The translations under genes were made by a program, and so were the position numbers. From assembly GCA_019509985.1 (NCBI GenBank), contig JAEKLF010000124.1, positions 1 to 41,147 of the forward strand: DNA of 41,147 nt, written 5' to 3'. Source of the DNA: Burkholderiales bacterium (GTDB lineage Bacteria; Pseudomonadota; Gammaproteobacteria; Burkholderiales; Burkholderiaceae_C). The stretch's first letter is position 1, and every line of letters starts with the position of its first letter. The notes under the pieces were generated by a model, which ran no database searches, had not been told where the DNA came from, and saw nothing but the letters and a program-made list of their open reading frames with translations. This document shows, piece by piece, positions 7,693-17,733 of the stretch.

Positions 7693-9101
7693 CCTCTAGA
7701 ACGCTTTACGACAAGCTCTGGGATGAGCATGTCGTGCACTCCGAGCCGGATGGCACGACCTTGCTCTATATTGATCGCCACCTCGTGCACGAGGTGACCA
7801 GCCCTCAAGCCTTCGAAGGCCTGGACCTGGCCGGCCGCAAGGTCTGGCGCCTGTCGGCTAACCTGGCCGTCAGCGACCACAACGTGCCGACGACCGACCG
7901 GTCGCGCGGCATCGCCGACCCGATCTCCAAGCTGCAGGTCGACACGCTGGACGCCAACTGCGACCGGGTCGGCATCACGCAGTTCAAGATGAACGACAAG
8001 CGCCAGGGCATCGTGCATGTCATCGGTCCGGAGCAGGGCGCTACGCTGCCTGGCATGACGGTTGTCTGTGGCGACAGCCATACCTCCACGCACGGCGCTT
8101 TCGGTGCGCTGGCGCATGGCATCGGCACCAGCGAGGTCGAGCATGTGCTGGCCACGCAGACGCTGTCGGCCAAGAAGGCCAAGAACCTGCTGGTGAAGGT
8201 TGAGGGGACTTTGCCCAAGGGCTGCGGCGCCAAGGACATCGTGCTGGCCATCATCGGCAAGATCGGCACCGCCGGCGGCAACGGCTACACCATCGAGTTC
8301 GCCGGCTCGGCCATCCGCGCGCTGAGCATGGAAGGCCGCATGACGGTCTGCAACATGGCCATCGAGGCCGGCGCCCGCGCGGGGCTGATCGGCGTGGACG
8401 ACACGACCGTCAACTACGTCAAGGGACGACCGTTCTCGCCGCAAGGCGTGGAATGGGACCAGGCCGTCGCCTACTGGCGCACGCTGCACTCCGATGCCGG
8501 CGCGCACTTCGACAAGATCATCGAGATCGACGCTGCGCAGATCCGCCCGCAGGTGACCTGGGGCACCTCGCCCGAGATGGTGCTGTCGGTTGAGGACCGC
8601 GTGCCCGATCCCGAGAAGGAAAAGGACGCCGTCAAGCGCGGTGCCATCGAGCGCGCGCTGACCTACATGGCCCTGGAACCCAACAAGGCCATCAGCGACA
8701 TCCACGTCGACAAGGTCTTCATCGGCTCCTGTACCAACAGCCGCATCGAGGACATGCGCGAGGCCGCAGCCATCGTGCGCCGCGTGGGTGGCCGCGTGGC
8801 CAAGAACATCAAGCTGGCTCTGGTCGTGCCAGGCTCCGGCCTCGTCAAGGCGCAGGCCGAAGCCGAAGGACTGGACCAGGTCTTCAAGGGCGCCGGCTTC
8901 GAATGGCGCGAGCCGGGCTGCTCCATGTGCCTGGCCATGAACGCCGACCGGCTGGAGCCGGGCGAGCGCTGCGCGTCGACCAGCAACCGCAACTTCGAAG
9001 GCCGCCAGGGCGCCGGTGGCCGCACGCATTTGGTCAGTCCCGCAATGGCTGCTGCTGCGGCAATGACCGGCCATTTCGTTGACGTGCGCACACTGAGCTG
9101 A
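7689..9101 (+). CDS. leuC: 3-isopropylmalate dehydratase, large subunit
   Basis: This 470-residue aconitase-superfamily protein catalyses, with LeuD, the isomerisation of 2- to 3-isopropylmalate in leucine synthesis. The three cysteine ligands of the [4Fe-4S] cluster are visible: one in FIGSCTNSRIEDM and two in EPGCSMCLAMN. The active-site motif VCGDSHTSTHGAFGALAHGIGTSEVEHV is intact. Length matches the family. The start overlaps the LysR stop, and leuD begins 2 nt after the stop, showing tight coupling. Some related genomes have a small lipoprotein gene between leuC and leuD; none is present here. Confidence 0.98.
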   Translation: MTSRTLYDKLWDEHVVHSEPDGTTLLYIDRHLVHEVTSPQAFEGLDLAGRKVWRLSANLAVSDHNVPTTDRSRGIADPISKLQVDTLDANCDRVGITQFKMNDKRQGIVHVIGPEQGATLPGMTVVCGDSHTSTHGAFGALAHGIGTSEVEHVLATQTLSAKKAKNLLVKVEGTLPKGCGAKDIVLAIIGKIGTAGGNGYTIEFAGSAIRALSMEGRMTVCNMAIEAGARAGLIGVDDTTVNYVKGRPFSPQGVEWDQAVAYWRTLHSDAGAHFDKIIEIDAAQIRPQVTWGTSPEMVLSVEDRVPDPEKEKDAVKRGAIERALTYMALEPNKAISDIHVDKVFIGSCTNSRIEDMREAAAIVRRVGGRVAKNIKLALVVPGSGLVKAQAEAEGLDQVFKGAGFEWREPGCSMCLAMNADRLEPGERCASTSNRNFEGRQGAGGRTHLVSPAMAAAAAMTGHFVDVRTLS

Positions 9102-9103
9102 TC

Positions 9104-9751
9104 ATGGACAAGTTCACCCTCCACAAGGGCTTGGTCGCGCCCATGGACCGCGACAACGTCGACACCGACGCGATCATCCCCAAACAGTTCCTGAAGTCCA
9201 TCAAGCGCAGCGGCTTCGGCCCCAACCTGTTCGACGAATGGCGTTACCTGGACCACGGCGAGCCCGGCCAGGACCCGGCCAGCCGCAAGCCCAACCCCGA
9301 TTTCGTGCTGAACCAGCTGCGCTACCAGGGCGCCAGCGTGCTGATCGCGCGCAGCAACTTCGGCTGCGGCTCCAGCCGCGAGCACGCGCCGTGGGCGCTG
9401 CAGCAGTACGGCTTTCGCGCCATCCTGGCGCCGAGCTTCGCGGACATCTTCTTCAACAACTGCTTCAAGAACGGGCTGCTGCCCATCGTCATGCCGGAGT
9501 CGGCAATGAACCAGCTGTTCGACGAGGTCAAGGCGTTTCCCGGCTACCAACTCATCGTCGACCTGCCGCGTCAGGTCGTCGTGAAGCCTGATGGCGCCGA
9601 GATTTCGTTCGACATCGAGCCTTTCCGCAAGGAGTGCCTGATCGGCGGCCTCGATGAGATCGGCCTGACGCTGCAGCACACGGACAAGATCCGCGCCTAC
9701 GAGGCGCAACGCATTGCCGCCAAACCCTGGCTGGCCAACCGAGTGATTTAG
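9104..9751 (+). CDS. leuD: 3-isopropylmalate dehydratase, small subunit
   Basis: This 215-residue protein is the swivelling-domain subunit that pairs with LeuC in the cytoplasm. The substrate-binding loop NFGCGSSREHAPWAL and the DNVDTDAIIPKQFLKSI segment are characteristic. Length is normal for the beta-proteobacterial form. It starts 2 nt after leuC. A structured repeat separates it from leuB. Confidence 0.97.
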   Translation: MDKFTLHKGLVAPMDRDNVDTDAIIPKQFLKSIKRSGFGPNLFDEWRYLDHGEPGQDPASRKPNPDFVLNQLRYQGASVLIARSNFGCGSSREHAPWALQQYGFRAILAPSFADIFFNNCFKNGLLPIVMPESAMNQLFDEVKAFPGYQLIVDLPRQVVVKPDGAEISFDIEPFRKECLIGGLDEIGLTLQHTDKIRAYEAQRIAAKPWLANRVI

Positions 9752-9774
9752 ACCACCCCCTACGCGCTGCGCGC

Positions 9775-9827
9775 GCCCCCTCAAGGGGGCACTGCCAGTG
9801 GCCCGGCAAAGCCGGTTCCACGGCAGT
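9775..9827. repeat. Structured intergenic element inside the leu operon
   Basis: The 108-nt gap between leuD and leuB holds two adjacent hairpins. The first is GCCCCC-TCAA-GGGGGC (9775-9790). The second, 9791-9827, pairs ACTGCC with GGCAGT, GTGG with CCAC and CCGGC with GCCGG around an AAA loop. The upstream flank is the alternating run TACGCGCTGCGCGC. This looks like one unit of a dispersed palindromic element family common in related Burkholderiales, as I recall it; only one copy is visible here. It could terminate or process the leu transcript in part. Confidence 0.55.
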
Positions 9828-9859
9828 CGCTGGGTAAGAGGTGGTTGTGGAGAGATTGA

Positions 9860-10957
9860 ATGACAAAGAAGATTGCAGTCCTGCCGGGCGACGGCATCGG
9901 CCCGGAGATCATGGCCGAGGCCGTCAAGGTGCTGAAGGCGCTGGACCTGCCCTTGCAGCTCGACTGGGCGGACGTCGGCGGCAAGGCCTACGAGACCAGC
10001 GGCCACCCGCTGCCGCCGGCCACGCTGAAGCTGGCGCAGGAGGCCGACGCGGTGCTGTTCGGCGCCGTCGGCGACTGGAAGTACGACAAGCTGGAGCGTT
10101 CGCTGCGCCCCGAGCAGGCCATCCTGGGCCTGCGCAAGGCTTTGAATCTTTTCGCCAACTTCCGCCCGGCCATCTGCTACGAGCAGCTCACGCACGCTTC
10201 GTCGTTGAAGCCTGAGCTGGTGGCAGGCCTGGACATCCTGTTGATCCGCGAGCTGACCGGCGACATCTATTTCGGCCAGCCGCGTGGCCGCCGCACGGCC
10301 GTGGACGGCCACTTCCCCGGCGCCGACGAAGCCTTCGACACGATGCGCTACTCGCGCCCCGAGATCGAGCGCATCGCCCACGTCGCCTTCCAGGCGGCGC
10401 GCAAGCGTGGCAAGCGTCTGACCAGCGTCGACAAGGCCAATGTGCTGGAGACCTCGCAGTTCTGGAAGGACATCGTCATCGAGGTCCATGCCCAGTACCC
10501 CGACATCGAGCTGGACCACATGTACGTGGACAACGCCGCCATGCAGCTCGTCAAGGCGCCGAAGAAGTTCGACGTCGTCGTGACCGGCAACATGTTCGGC
10601 GACATCCTGTCCGACGAAGCCGCGATGCTGACCGGCTCCATCGGCATGCTGCCGTCCGCCTCGTTGGACGCCAACAACAAAGGCCTCTACGAACCCAGCC
10701 ACGGCAGCGCGCCGGACATCGCGGGGAAGGGCATCGCCAATCCCCTGGCTACAATCCTGTCCGCTGCCATGATGCTCAAGTTCTCCCTCAACCAAGCCGA
10801 CGCTGCCGCTCGTATCGAGCAGGCCGTGCAGTCCGTGCTGGCCCAGGGCTTGCGCACTGCCGACATCTGGTCCGAAGGCACCTCGAAGGTTTCCACCATC
10901 GAGATGGGCGACGCTGTCGTCAAAGCCATTACGACCACGAAAACCATCAAGAGCTAA
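9860..10957 (+). CDS. leuB: 3-isopropylmalate dehydrogenase
   Basis: This 365-residue NAD-dependent enzyme oxidises and decarboxylates 3-isopropylmalate to 2-oxoisocaproate. The N-terminus KKIAVLPGDGIGPEIM, the substrate-binding arginines in GLRKALNLFANFRPA, the metal-site segment VTGNMFGDILSDEAAMLTGS and the NAD-binding loop YEPSHGSAPDIAGKGIANP are all intact. Length is standard. It follows leuD after a 108-nt gap containing the structured repeat and precedes asd by 87 nt. Confidence 0.97.
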   Translation: MTKKIAVLPGDGIGPEIMAEAVKVLKALDLPLQLDWADVGGKAYETSGHPLPPATLKLAQEADAVLFGAVGDWKYDKLERSLRPEQAILGLRKALNLFANFRPAICYEQLTHASSLKPELVAGLDILLIRELTGDIYFGQPRGRRTAVDGHFPGADEAFDTMRYSRPEIERIAHVAFQAARKRGKRLTSVDKANVLETSQFWKDIVIEVHAQYPDIELDHMYVDNAAMQLVKAPKKFDVVVTGNMFGDILSDEAAMLTGSIGMLPSASLDANNKGLYEPSHGSAPDIAGKGIANPLATILSAAMMLKFSLNQADAAARIEQAVQSVLAQGLRTADIWSEGTSKVSTIEMGDAVVKAITTTKTIKS

Positions 10958-11044
10958 AGCTCCGTCTCGTCTCGCCCCTCCAAACCCGGCGAACGAGCCG
11001 GGGCCCGAAGTGGATGGGGTTTGGTGAACGACAAAGGAATGATG

Positions 11045-12157
11045 ATGACGACCTTGGTAGGCCTCGTAGGCTGGCGCGGCATGGTGGGCTCGGTGCTCAT
11101 GGAGCGCATGACCGCTGAGCGCGATTTCGACCTGATCGAGCCGCTGTTCTTCTCGACCTCCAATGCCGGCGGCGCTGCCCCGGCCCAGGCGAAGAACGAG
11201 AAGACGCTGCAGAACGCTTTCGACCTCGAACAGCTCAAGCGCTGCGACATCATCATCACCGCCCAGGGCGGCGACTACACGTCCGAGGTCTATCCCAAGC
11301 TGCGTGCCGCGGGCTGGGCCGGCCATTGGATCGACGCCGCCTCCACGCTGCGCATGGCGGACGACGCCGTCATCATCCTGGACCCCGTCAACCGCCCAGT
11401 CATCGACCAGGCGCTGAGCAACGGCGGCAGGAACTGGATCGGCGGCAACTGCACCGTCAGCTGCATGCTGATGGGCGTGGGCGCGCTGTACAAGGCCGGC
11501 CTCGTCGAATGGATGTCCACGCAGACCTACCAGGCCGCTTCCGGCGGCGGCGCCCAGCACATGCGCGAACTGCTGACGCAGTACGGCGCGCTGAACGCCG
11601 CCGTGAAGCCGCTGCTGGACGATCCCAAGAGTGCCATCCTCGAGATCGACCGCCAGGTCATCGCCAAGCAGCGTTCGCTGAGCGTTGAAGAGACAGCCAA
11701 CTTCGGCGTGCCACTGGGCGGCTCCCTGATCCCCTGGATCGACAAGGACCTAGGCAATGGCATGTCCAAGGAAGAGTGGAAGGGCATGGCCGAGACGAAC
11801 AAGATCCTCGGTTCCGGCGCCATTCCCGTCGACGGTTTCTGCGTGCGCGTCGGCGCCATGCGCTGCCACAGCCAGGCGCTGACCTTCAAGCTGAAGAAGG
11901 ACGTGCCGCTGGCGGACATCGAGGCCATGATCGCTGCCGACAACGCCTGGGTGAAGGTCGTGCCGAATACACGCGAGGCGACGATTCGTGACCTGACGCC
12001 CGTCGCCGTCACTGGCACCATGACGATTCCCGTCGGCCGCCTGCGCAAGCTGGCCATGGGCCCCGAGTACCTTGGCGCCTTCACCATCGGTGATCAACTG
12101 CTGTGGGGCGCGGCGGAGCCGCTGCGCCGCATGTTGCGCATCCTGCTCGAGCGTTAA
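11045..12157 (+). CDS. asd: Aspartate-semialdehyde dehydrogenase
   Basis: This 370-residue enzyme reduces aspartyl phosphate to aspartate semialdehyde for lysine, threonine, methionine and cell-wall synthesis. The nucleotide-binding start VGLVGWRGMVGSVL and the catalytic cysteine in GGNCTVSCMLMG (Cys136) are present. Three ATG codons occur in tandem at 11039, 11042 and 11045. The last is chosen because AAAGGA at 11032-11037 is then properly spaced and the product matches the family length. The leader after leuB is 87 nt with no clear promoter or terminator. Confidence 0.96.
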   Translation: MTTLVGLVGWRGMVGSVLMERMTAERDFDLIEPLFFSTSNAGGAAPAQAKNEKTLQNAFDLEQLKRCDIIITAQGGDYTSEVYPKLRAAGWAGHWIDAASTLRMADDAVIILDPVNRPVIDQALSNGGRNWIGGNCTVSCMLMGVGALYKAGLVEWMSTQTYQAASGGGAQHMRELLTQYGALNAAVKPLLDDPKSAILEIDRQVIAKQRSLSVEETANFGVPLGGSLIPWIDKDLGNGMSKEEWKGMAETNKILGSGAIPVDGFCVRVGAMRCHSQALTFKLKKDVPLADIEAMIAADNAWVKVVPNTREATIRDLTPVAVTGTMTIPVGRLRKLAMGPEYLGAFTIGDQLLWGAAEPLRRMLRILLER

Positions 12158-12346
12158 TTGCTTACGGTCTTTTACGGTTTGACCTAGGGTTCACCCGGGC
12201 GTCGATATTGGAACGAAGCGACACATCAGGTATCGCGTGAGCATTTCCGCGTATATGCTTGATGCCGTTGTGTTTTTGATTCGAAACTCGACGCAGGTCA
12301 CACCGTGCAGACCAGGTTTGTGCAGCGAGTGCTGAAGATCGAGACA

Positions 12347-12377
12347 GGCGGGGCCTATTGCCCCGCCTTGTTGCTTT
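12347..12377 (+). terminator. Rho-independent terminator between asd and fimV
   Basis: GGCGGGGC (12347-12354), loop CTATT, GCCCCGCC (12360-12367), followed by a T-rich run TTGTTGCTTT. The stem is perfect over 8 bp. It sits 190 nt after the asd stop and 63 nt before fimV, so the transcript it ends is not the immediate asd end. The rest of the 272-nt gap shows no gene; a leader or small transcript is possible. Confidence 0.7.
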
Positions 12378-12429
12378 GGGGAATGCCTTGAAAGACCACA
12401 TTCGCGACGCATTCGAGGGAGTTCGACCC

Positions 12430-14946
12430 ATGGGCTTTGCTCGCCATCATCTCGCCCTCGCTGCTGCACTGCTCCTTGCCGGTGGCGGGGCGCAGGCGCT
12501 GGGCCTGGGCAAGTTGAATGTGCAGTCCGCGCTTGGCGAGACCATGCGCGCCGAGATCGACGTCACCAGCCTGACGCCGGAGGAAGCGGCGACGCTGAAG
12601 GTGCGCGTCGCGCCAGCGGAGTCCTACCGCGCGACCGGCGTCGACTACAACCCGGTGCTGACCTCGGCCCAGGTGCTGATCACGCGCCGCGACGGCCGCA
12701 CCGTGCTGCGCGTCAGCAGCGACCGCGCCGTGCAGGAGCCCTTCGTCGACGTCATCCTCGAGCTGACATGGTCGAGCGGCCGCCTGGTGCGCGAATACAC
12801 GCTGCTGTTCGACCCGCCGAGCCTGCCCAAGCCCGCGCCCATCGTCACCGCACCGCCCGCTATCGCCGCGGCACCTGCGCCCGCCACGGCGGCGTCCAGC
12901 GAGGCCGTTCCGGCGCCGGCGCCGGCCGTGACAACGGCATTGCCGCGCAACGGCTCCGCGTCATCGGCTGCGCCCAGCCCCGCCCCTGTTGCCGCGGCAC
13001 GCCCGCCGGCGCCGGCACCTGTGCGCCCGCCCGTCACGGCATCCTCCGAGTACACCGTGCGCCCGGGTGACTCGCTGTCCAAGGTCGCGTCGCGCACCCA
13101 GGTCAGCGGCATCTCGCTGGACCAGATGCTCGTCGGCCTGTTCCGCAACAACCCCGACGCCTTCATCGACGGCAACATGAACCTGCTGAAGTCAGGTGCC
13201 GTGCTGCAGGTGCCGTCCAGCGACACGTTGGCCAACGTGCCAGCAACGGAAGCGCGCCGCGTCATCATGGCGCAGAGCGCCGACTTCTCGGCCTATCGCC
13301 AGCGCCTGGCCTCCGCCGCGCCGACGCTGCAGAGCTCCGGCAGCGAGCGCCAGTCCAAGGGCCAGGTGCAGGCCGCGGTGGAAGACCGCAAGCCCGCCGC
13401 AGCGCCGACGCCCGACAAGCTCACGCTCAGCAAGGCCGGTGGCGCCGCCGCCAGCGCGGCCGAGACCAAGCTGTCCAAGGAGACCGAGAAAAAGGATGCG
13501 GCCGCCCGCGTCGCGGAGCTGACCCGCAACGTCGAGGAGCTGAAGAAGCTCTCCAGCGCTGCCAAGCCGGCCGCACCGGTGGCCTCGGCTGCGCCCGCAC
13601 CGGTCGCCGTGACGCCGGCACTGCCCGCGCCCGTGGTGGCCACCGTCGAGGCCGCCTCCGCTGCGGCTTCCACTCCGGTGCCGTTGGCGGCGGCCAGCGC
13701 GGCGGCATCCAAGCCCATGGCGCGCGCCAGCGCGCCGCTCGCTCCGCCGCCCACACCCGAGCCGCCCGGCTTCATCGAGCAACTGCTCGACAGCCCCATC
13801 GTGCTGCCGCTCGTCGGCGTCCTCGTCGCCGTGCTCGGTGGCCTGGGTCTGTATCGCCTGCGTTCGCGCCGTCCGGTGAATGCGGCCGAGACCGGCTTCC
13901 ACGAAAGCCGCCTGCAGCCCGATTCCTTCTTTGGCGGCACCGGTGGCCAACGCGTCGATACGCGTGACGCGCAGAACAGCGGCCAGTCGTCGATGAGCTA
14001 TTCGCTCAGCCAGCTCGATGCCATCGGCGATGTCGACCCGGTCGCCGAGGCCGACGTCTACCTGGCCTACGGCCGCGACCTGCAGGCCGAGGAAATCCTC
14101 AAGGAAGCGCTGCGGGCCAACCCGACGCGCCTGGCCATCCGCCTGAAGCTGCTGGAGGTCTACGCCAAGCGCCGTGACACCAAGGGCTTCGAGCAGCTCG
14201 CCGTGCAGCTCTACGCCGAGACCAAGGGTTCGGGCGAGGACTGGGCCAAGGCCCAGGAACTGGGCCGTGGCATCGATCCGGACAACCCTCTGTACCAGCC
14301 CGGCGGCGCACCCGCCCACGTCGAGGACGGCCCCGAACTGCGCCCCGAGCCGATGAACGCGAGCACGCTGCCGCAAACGGCACTGCCCAGCGGTGTGAAC
14401 ACGGCTCATTTGGGGACCGACTCGATGGCTCGCAGCGGGCCGGACACCGGCCCCGTCAGCGGCTTCGACCTGGCGCTCGACCTGGACCTGGACGCCCCGG
14501 AGCCGGTGTCGCCCACGGCCATGGCGGCGACCCAGGCCATGCCCGCTTCGGTCGAGCAGGCGCCGATGACGATGGACTTCGACATCTCCGGCCGCGGCAC
14601 GCGCGTGGCGCCGCCCGCACCGGACCTGAACTTCGACCTCAGCGGCCTCGGTGGCCTGCCGGTGACGGCCGTGCCCGCCACGCCGGCGTCGGCATCCATG
14701 GACCTGGACTTCGACCTCGGCGAGCCCACGCAACCGGGCGAGACCGAACCGGACCGGCTCGCCGAAGCCCTCGGCGCGCTGGGCGATGACGATGGCGACC
14801 CGCTGCTGCGCCAGCTCGAACTGGCCGACGAGTTCCGCCAGATCGGCGACACCGAAGGCGCCCGCGAGGTGCTGCAGGAGTTGATCCAGCGCGCCAGCGG
14901 TTCGCTGCGCGACCGGGCTCAGGCGATGCTGAACGATCTGCGCTGA
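12430..14946 (+). CDS. fimV: FimV-like pilus/polarity membrane protein
   Basis: This 838-residue inner-membrane protein belongs to the FimV/HubP family, which organises type IV pilus assembly and cell-pole functions. A Sec signal (residues 1-24) precedes the conserved FimV N-terminal domain (about 25-130). A Pro/Ala-rich segment leads to a peptidoglycan-binding LysM domain (about 207-263, YTVRPGDSLSKVAS). A further Ala-rich region with a KELTRNVEEL-like coiled coil leads to one membrane helix near 455-475 (VLPLVGVLVAVLGGLGLY). The cytoplasmic part has a TPR-like unit (about 536-600) and ends in the FimV C-terminal motif (LELADEFRQIGDTEGAREVL). The ATG at 12430 has GAGGGA 9 nt upstream. It stands alone between two terminators. 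Confidence 0.93.
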   Translation: MGFARHHLALAAALLLAGGGAQALGLGKLNVQSALGETMRAEIDVTSLTPEEAATLKVRVAPAESYRATGVDYNPVLTSAQVLITRRDGRTVLRVSSDRAVQEPFVDVILELTWSSGRLVREYTLLFDPPSLPKPAPIVTAPPAIAAAPAPATAASSEAVPAPAPAVTTALPRNGSASSAAPSPAPVAAARPPAPAPVRPPVTASSEYTVRPGDSLSKVASRTQVSGISLDQMLVGLFRNNPDAFIDGNMNLLKSGAVLQVPSSDTLANVPATEARRVIMAQSADFSAYRQRLASAAPTLQSSGSERQSKGQVQAAVEDRKPAAAPTPDKLTLSKAGGAAASAAETKLSKETEKKDAAARVAELTRNVEELKKLSSAAKPAAPVASAAPAPVAVTPALPAPVVATVEAASAAASTPVPLAAASAAASKPMARASAPLAPPPTPEPPGFIEQLLDSPIVLPLVGVLVAVLGGLGLYRLRSRRPVNAAETGFHESRLQPDSFFGGTGGQRVDTRDAQNSGQSSMSYSLSQLDAIGDVDPVAEADVYLAYGRDLQAEEILKEALRANPTRLAIRLKLLEVYAKRRDTKGFEQLAVQLYAETKGSGEDWAKAQELGRGIDPDNPLYQPGGAPAHVEDGPELRPEPMNASTLPQTALPSGVNTAHLGTDSMARSGPDTGPVSGFDLALDLDLDAPEPVSPTAMAATQAMPASVEQAPMTMDFDISGRGTRVAPPAPDLNFDLSGLGGLPVTAVPATPASASMDLDFDLGEPTQPGETEPDRLAEALGALGDDDGDPLLRQLELADEFRQIGDTEGAREVLQELIQRASGSLRDRAQAMLNDLR

Positions 14947-14969
14947 AGCTCGCAGCCGCGATACTTCGA

Positions 14970-14992
14970 CGCCCGGCCTGGCCGGGCGTTTT
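14970..14992 (+). terminator. Terminator after fimV
   Basis: CGCCCGGC-CTG-GCCGGGCG (14970-14988) is a perfect 8-bp stem followed by TTTT. It starts 24 nt after the fimV stop and precedes truA, so the truA-trp unit likely has its own promoter within the next 55 nt or relies on readthrough. Confidence 0.8.
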
Positions 14993-15047
14993 CGTTGGTG
15001 CATCGCGCGTGGACCGCGCAATGCACCAGGTGCTTTGTTGGGAACCG

Positions 15048-15830
15048 ATGAGAGTTGCACTTGGTGTGAGCTACCGCGGCGGCGGCTACAACGGCTGGCA
15101 GAGTCAGCCCGGCGGCCGCACCGTTCAGGACGCGCTCGAAAAGGGCCTGTCGGCCTTCGCGGCCCAGCCCGTCCGCACGATCTGCGCCGGCCGCACCGAT
15201 GCCGGCGTGCATGGCATCAACCAGGTCATTCACTTCGACACCGAAGTCGAGCGTGAGCTGTTTTCATGGGTGCGTGGCAGCAATCGCTACCTGCCGCCCG
15301 ACATCGCCATCCAGTGGTGCCGCTTTCCCGGTGACACCTTCCATGCGCGCAACTCAGCGCGTGGCCGGCGCTATGCCTATCTGCTGCTGGAGTCCGCCGT
15401 GCGGCCGGCCATCGAGTCGGGTCAATGCGGCTGGGTCTTCCGTCCCCTCGACCAGGCCGCGCTCGAAGCCGCCGCCGAGCGCCTGATCGGCGAGCACGAC
15501 TTCTCGTCCTTCCGCTCGTCGGAATGCCAGGCCGCGTCGCCAGTGAAGACGCTGCGCGAGATCCGCGTGCAGCGGCGCGGCGCCTATTGGCGCTTCGAAT
15601 TCGAGGCCAGCGCCTTCCTGCACCACATGGTGCGCAACCTGATGGGCTGCCTGCTCGCGGTCGGTAATGGTACGCGCTCGGCGGACTGGGTGTCCGACGT
15701 GCTTGCCGCCCGTGATCGCAAGGTGGCGGCGCCCACCTTCGCCCCCGACGGCCTCTATTTCCTCGGCCCGACCTACGATGCCGAACTGGACATCCCGCGC
15801 GACGTCGCGGCACTGAACTGGCTCCCATGA
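15048..15830 (+). CDS. truA: tRNA pseudouridine(38-40) synthase
   Basis: This 260-residue enzyme isomerises uridines 38-40 in the anticodon arm of tRNAs. The catalytic aspartate lies in CAGRTDAGVHG near residue 51, and the conserved start RVALGVSYRGGGYNGWQSQ and the RRYAYLLL segment are present. The ATG at 15048 is chosen because homology begins at once; an in-frame ATG at 15021 is possible. The stop overlaps trpF by 4 nt. The truA-trpF linkage is usual in gamma- and beta-proteobacteria. Confidence 0.96.
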   Translation: MRVALGVSYRGGGYNGWQSQPGGRTVQDALEKGLSAFAAQPVRTICAGRTDAGVHGINQVIHFDTEVERELFSWVRGSNRYLPPDIAIQWCRFPGDTFHARNSARGRRYAYLLLESAVRPAIESGQCGWVFRPLDQAALEAAAERLIGEHDFSSFRSSECQAASPVKTLREIRVQRRGAYWRFEFEASAFLHHMVRNLMGCLLAVGNGTRSADWVSDVLAARDRKVAAPTFAPDGLYFLGPTYDAELDIPRDVAALNWLP

Positions 15831-16465
15831 CTCGAATCAAGATCTGCGGCCTGACCCGCGAGGCCGACGTGGCCGAGGCGATTACCGCCGGCGCCGACGC
15901 GATCGGCTTCGTCTTCTACGCCAAGAGCCCGCGCGCCGTGACGCCGCAGCGGGCGAGGGCGCTGGCACGTGAGCTGCCGCCCTTCGTGACACCCGTAGGC
16001 CTGTTCGTCAACGCAAGCGATGCCGATCTGGCCGCGGCCTTCGACGCCGTACCCAACATGCTCGTGCAGTTCCACGGCGACGAGATGCCGCCAGACTGCG
16101 ACCGCGTGCGCCGGCCCTATCTGCGCGCCGCGCGCATGGCGCCGGGAGTCGATTTGCTAGACTTCGCCGCTCTATTTCCCAACGCCCAAGCCATCCTGCT
16201 CGACGCCCACGTCGAGGGCTATGGCGGCGGCGGCAAGGTTTTCGATTGGTCACTCATTCCACCAAGCGTTCGCTCTCACCTCGTTTTGTCTGGTGGGTTG
16301 AATGCATCAAACGTGGGCGATGGAATCGCTCGGATACGGCCCTGGGCCGTTGACGTGAGTTCCGGCGTCGAGTCCGCCAAGGGCATCAAGGACGCCGGCC
16401 TGATTCACGAGTTCTGCCGCGCGGTACGCCGCGCCGATGCGGAACTCGTCCAACGCGAGACCTGA
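15827..16465 (+). CDS. trpF: Phosphoribosylanthranilate isomerase
   Basis: This 212-residue TIM-barrel enzyme performs the Amadori rearrangement in tryptophan synthesis. The catalytic cysteine is Cys7 in KICGLTRE, and the catalytic aspartate lies in the WAVDVSSGVES phosphate-binding segment near the C-terminus. LVLSGGLNASNV is the other phosphate loop. Overlap with truA and a 5-nt gap to trpB indicate one transcript. Confidence 0.96.
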   Translation: MTRIKICGLTREADVAEAITAGADAIGFVFYAKSPRAVTPQRARALARELPPFVTPVGLFVNASDADLAAAFDAVPNMLVQFHGDEMPPDCDRVRRPYLRAARMAPGVDLLDFAALFPNAQAILLDAHVEGYGGGGKVFDWSLIPPSVRSHLVLSGGLNASNVGDGIARIRPWAVDVSSGVESAKGIKDAGLIHEFCRAVRRADAELVQRET

Positions 16466-16470
16466 CCATC

Positions 16471-17729
<1,259 letters not shown>

Positions 17730-17733
<4 letters not shown>

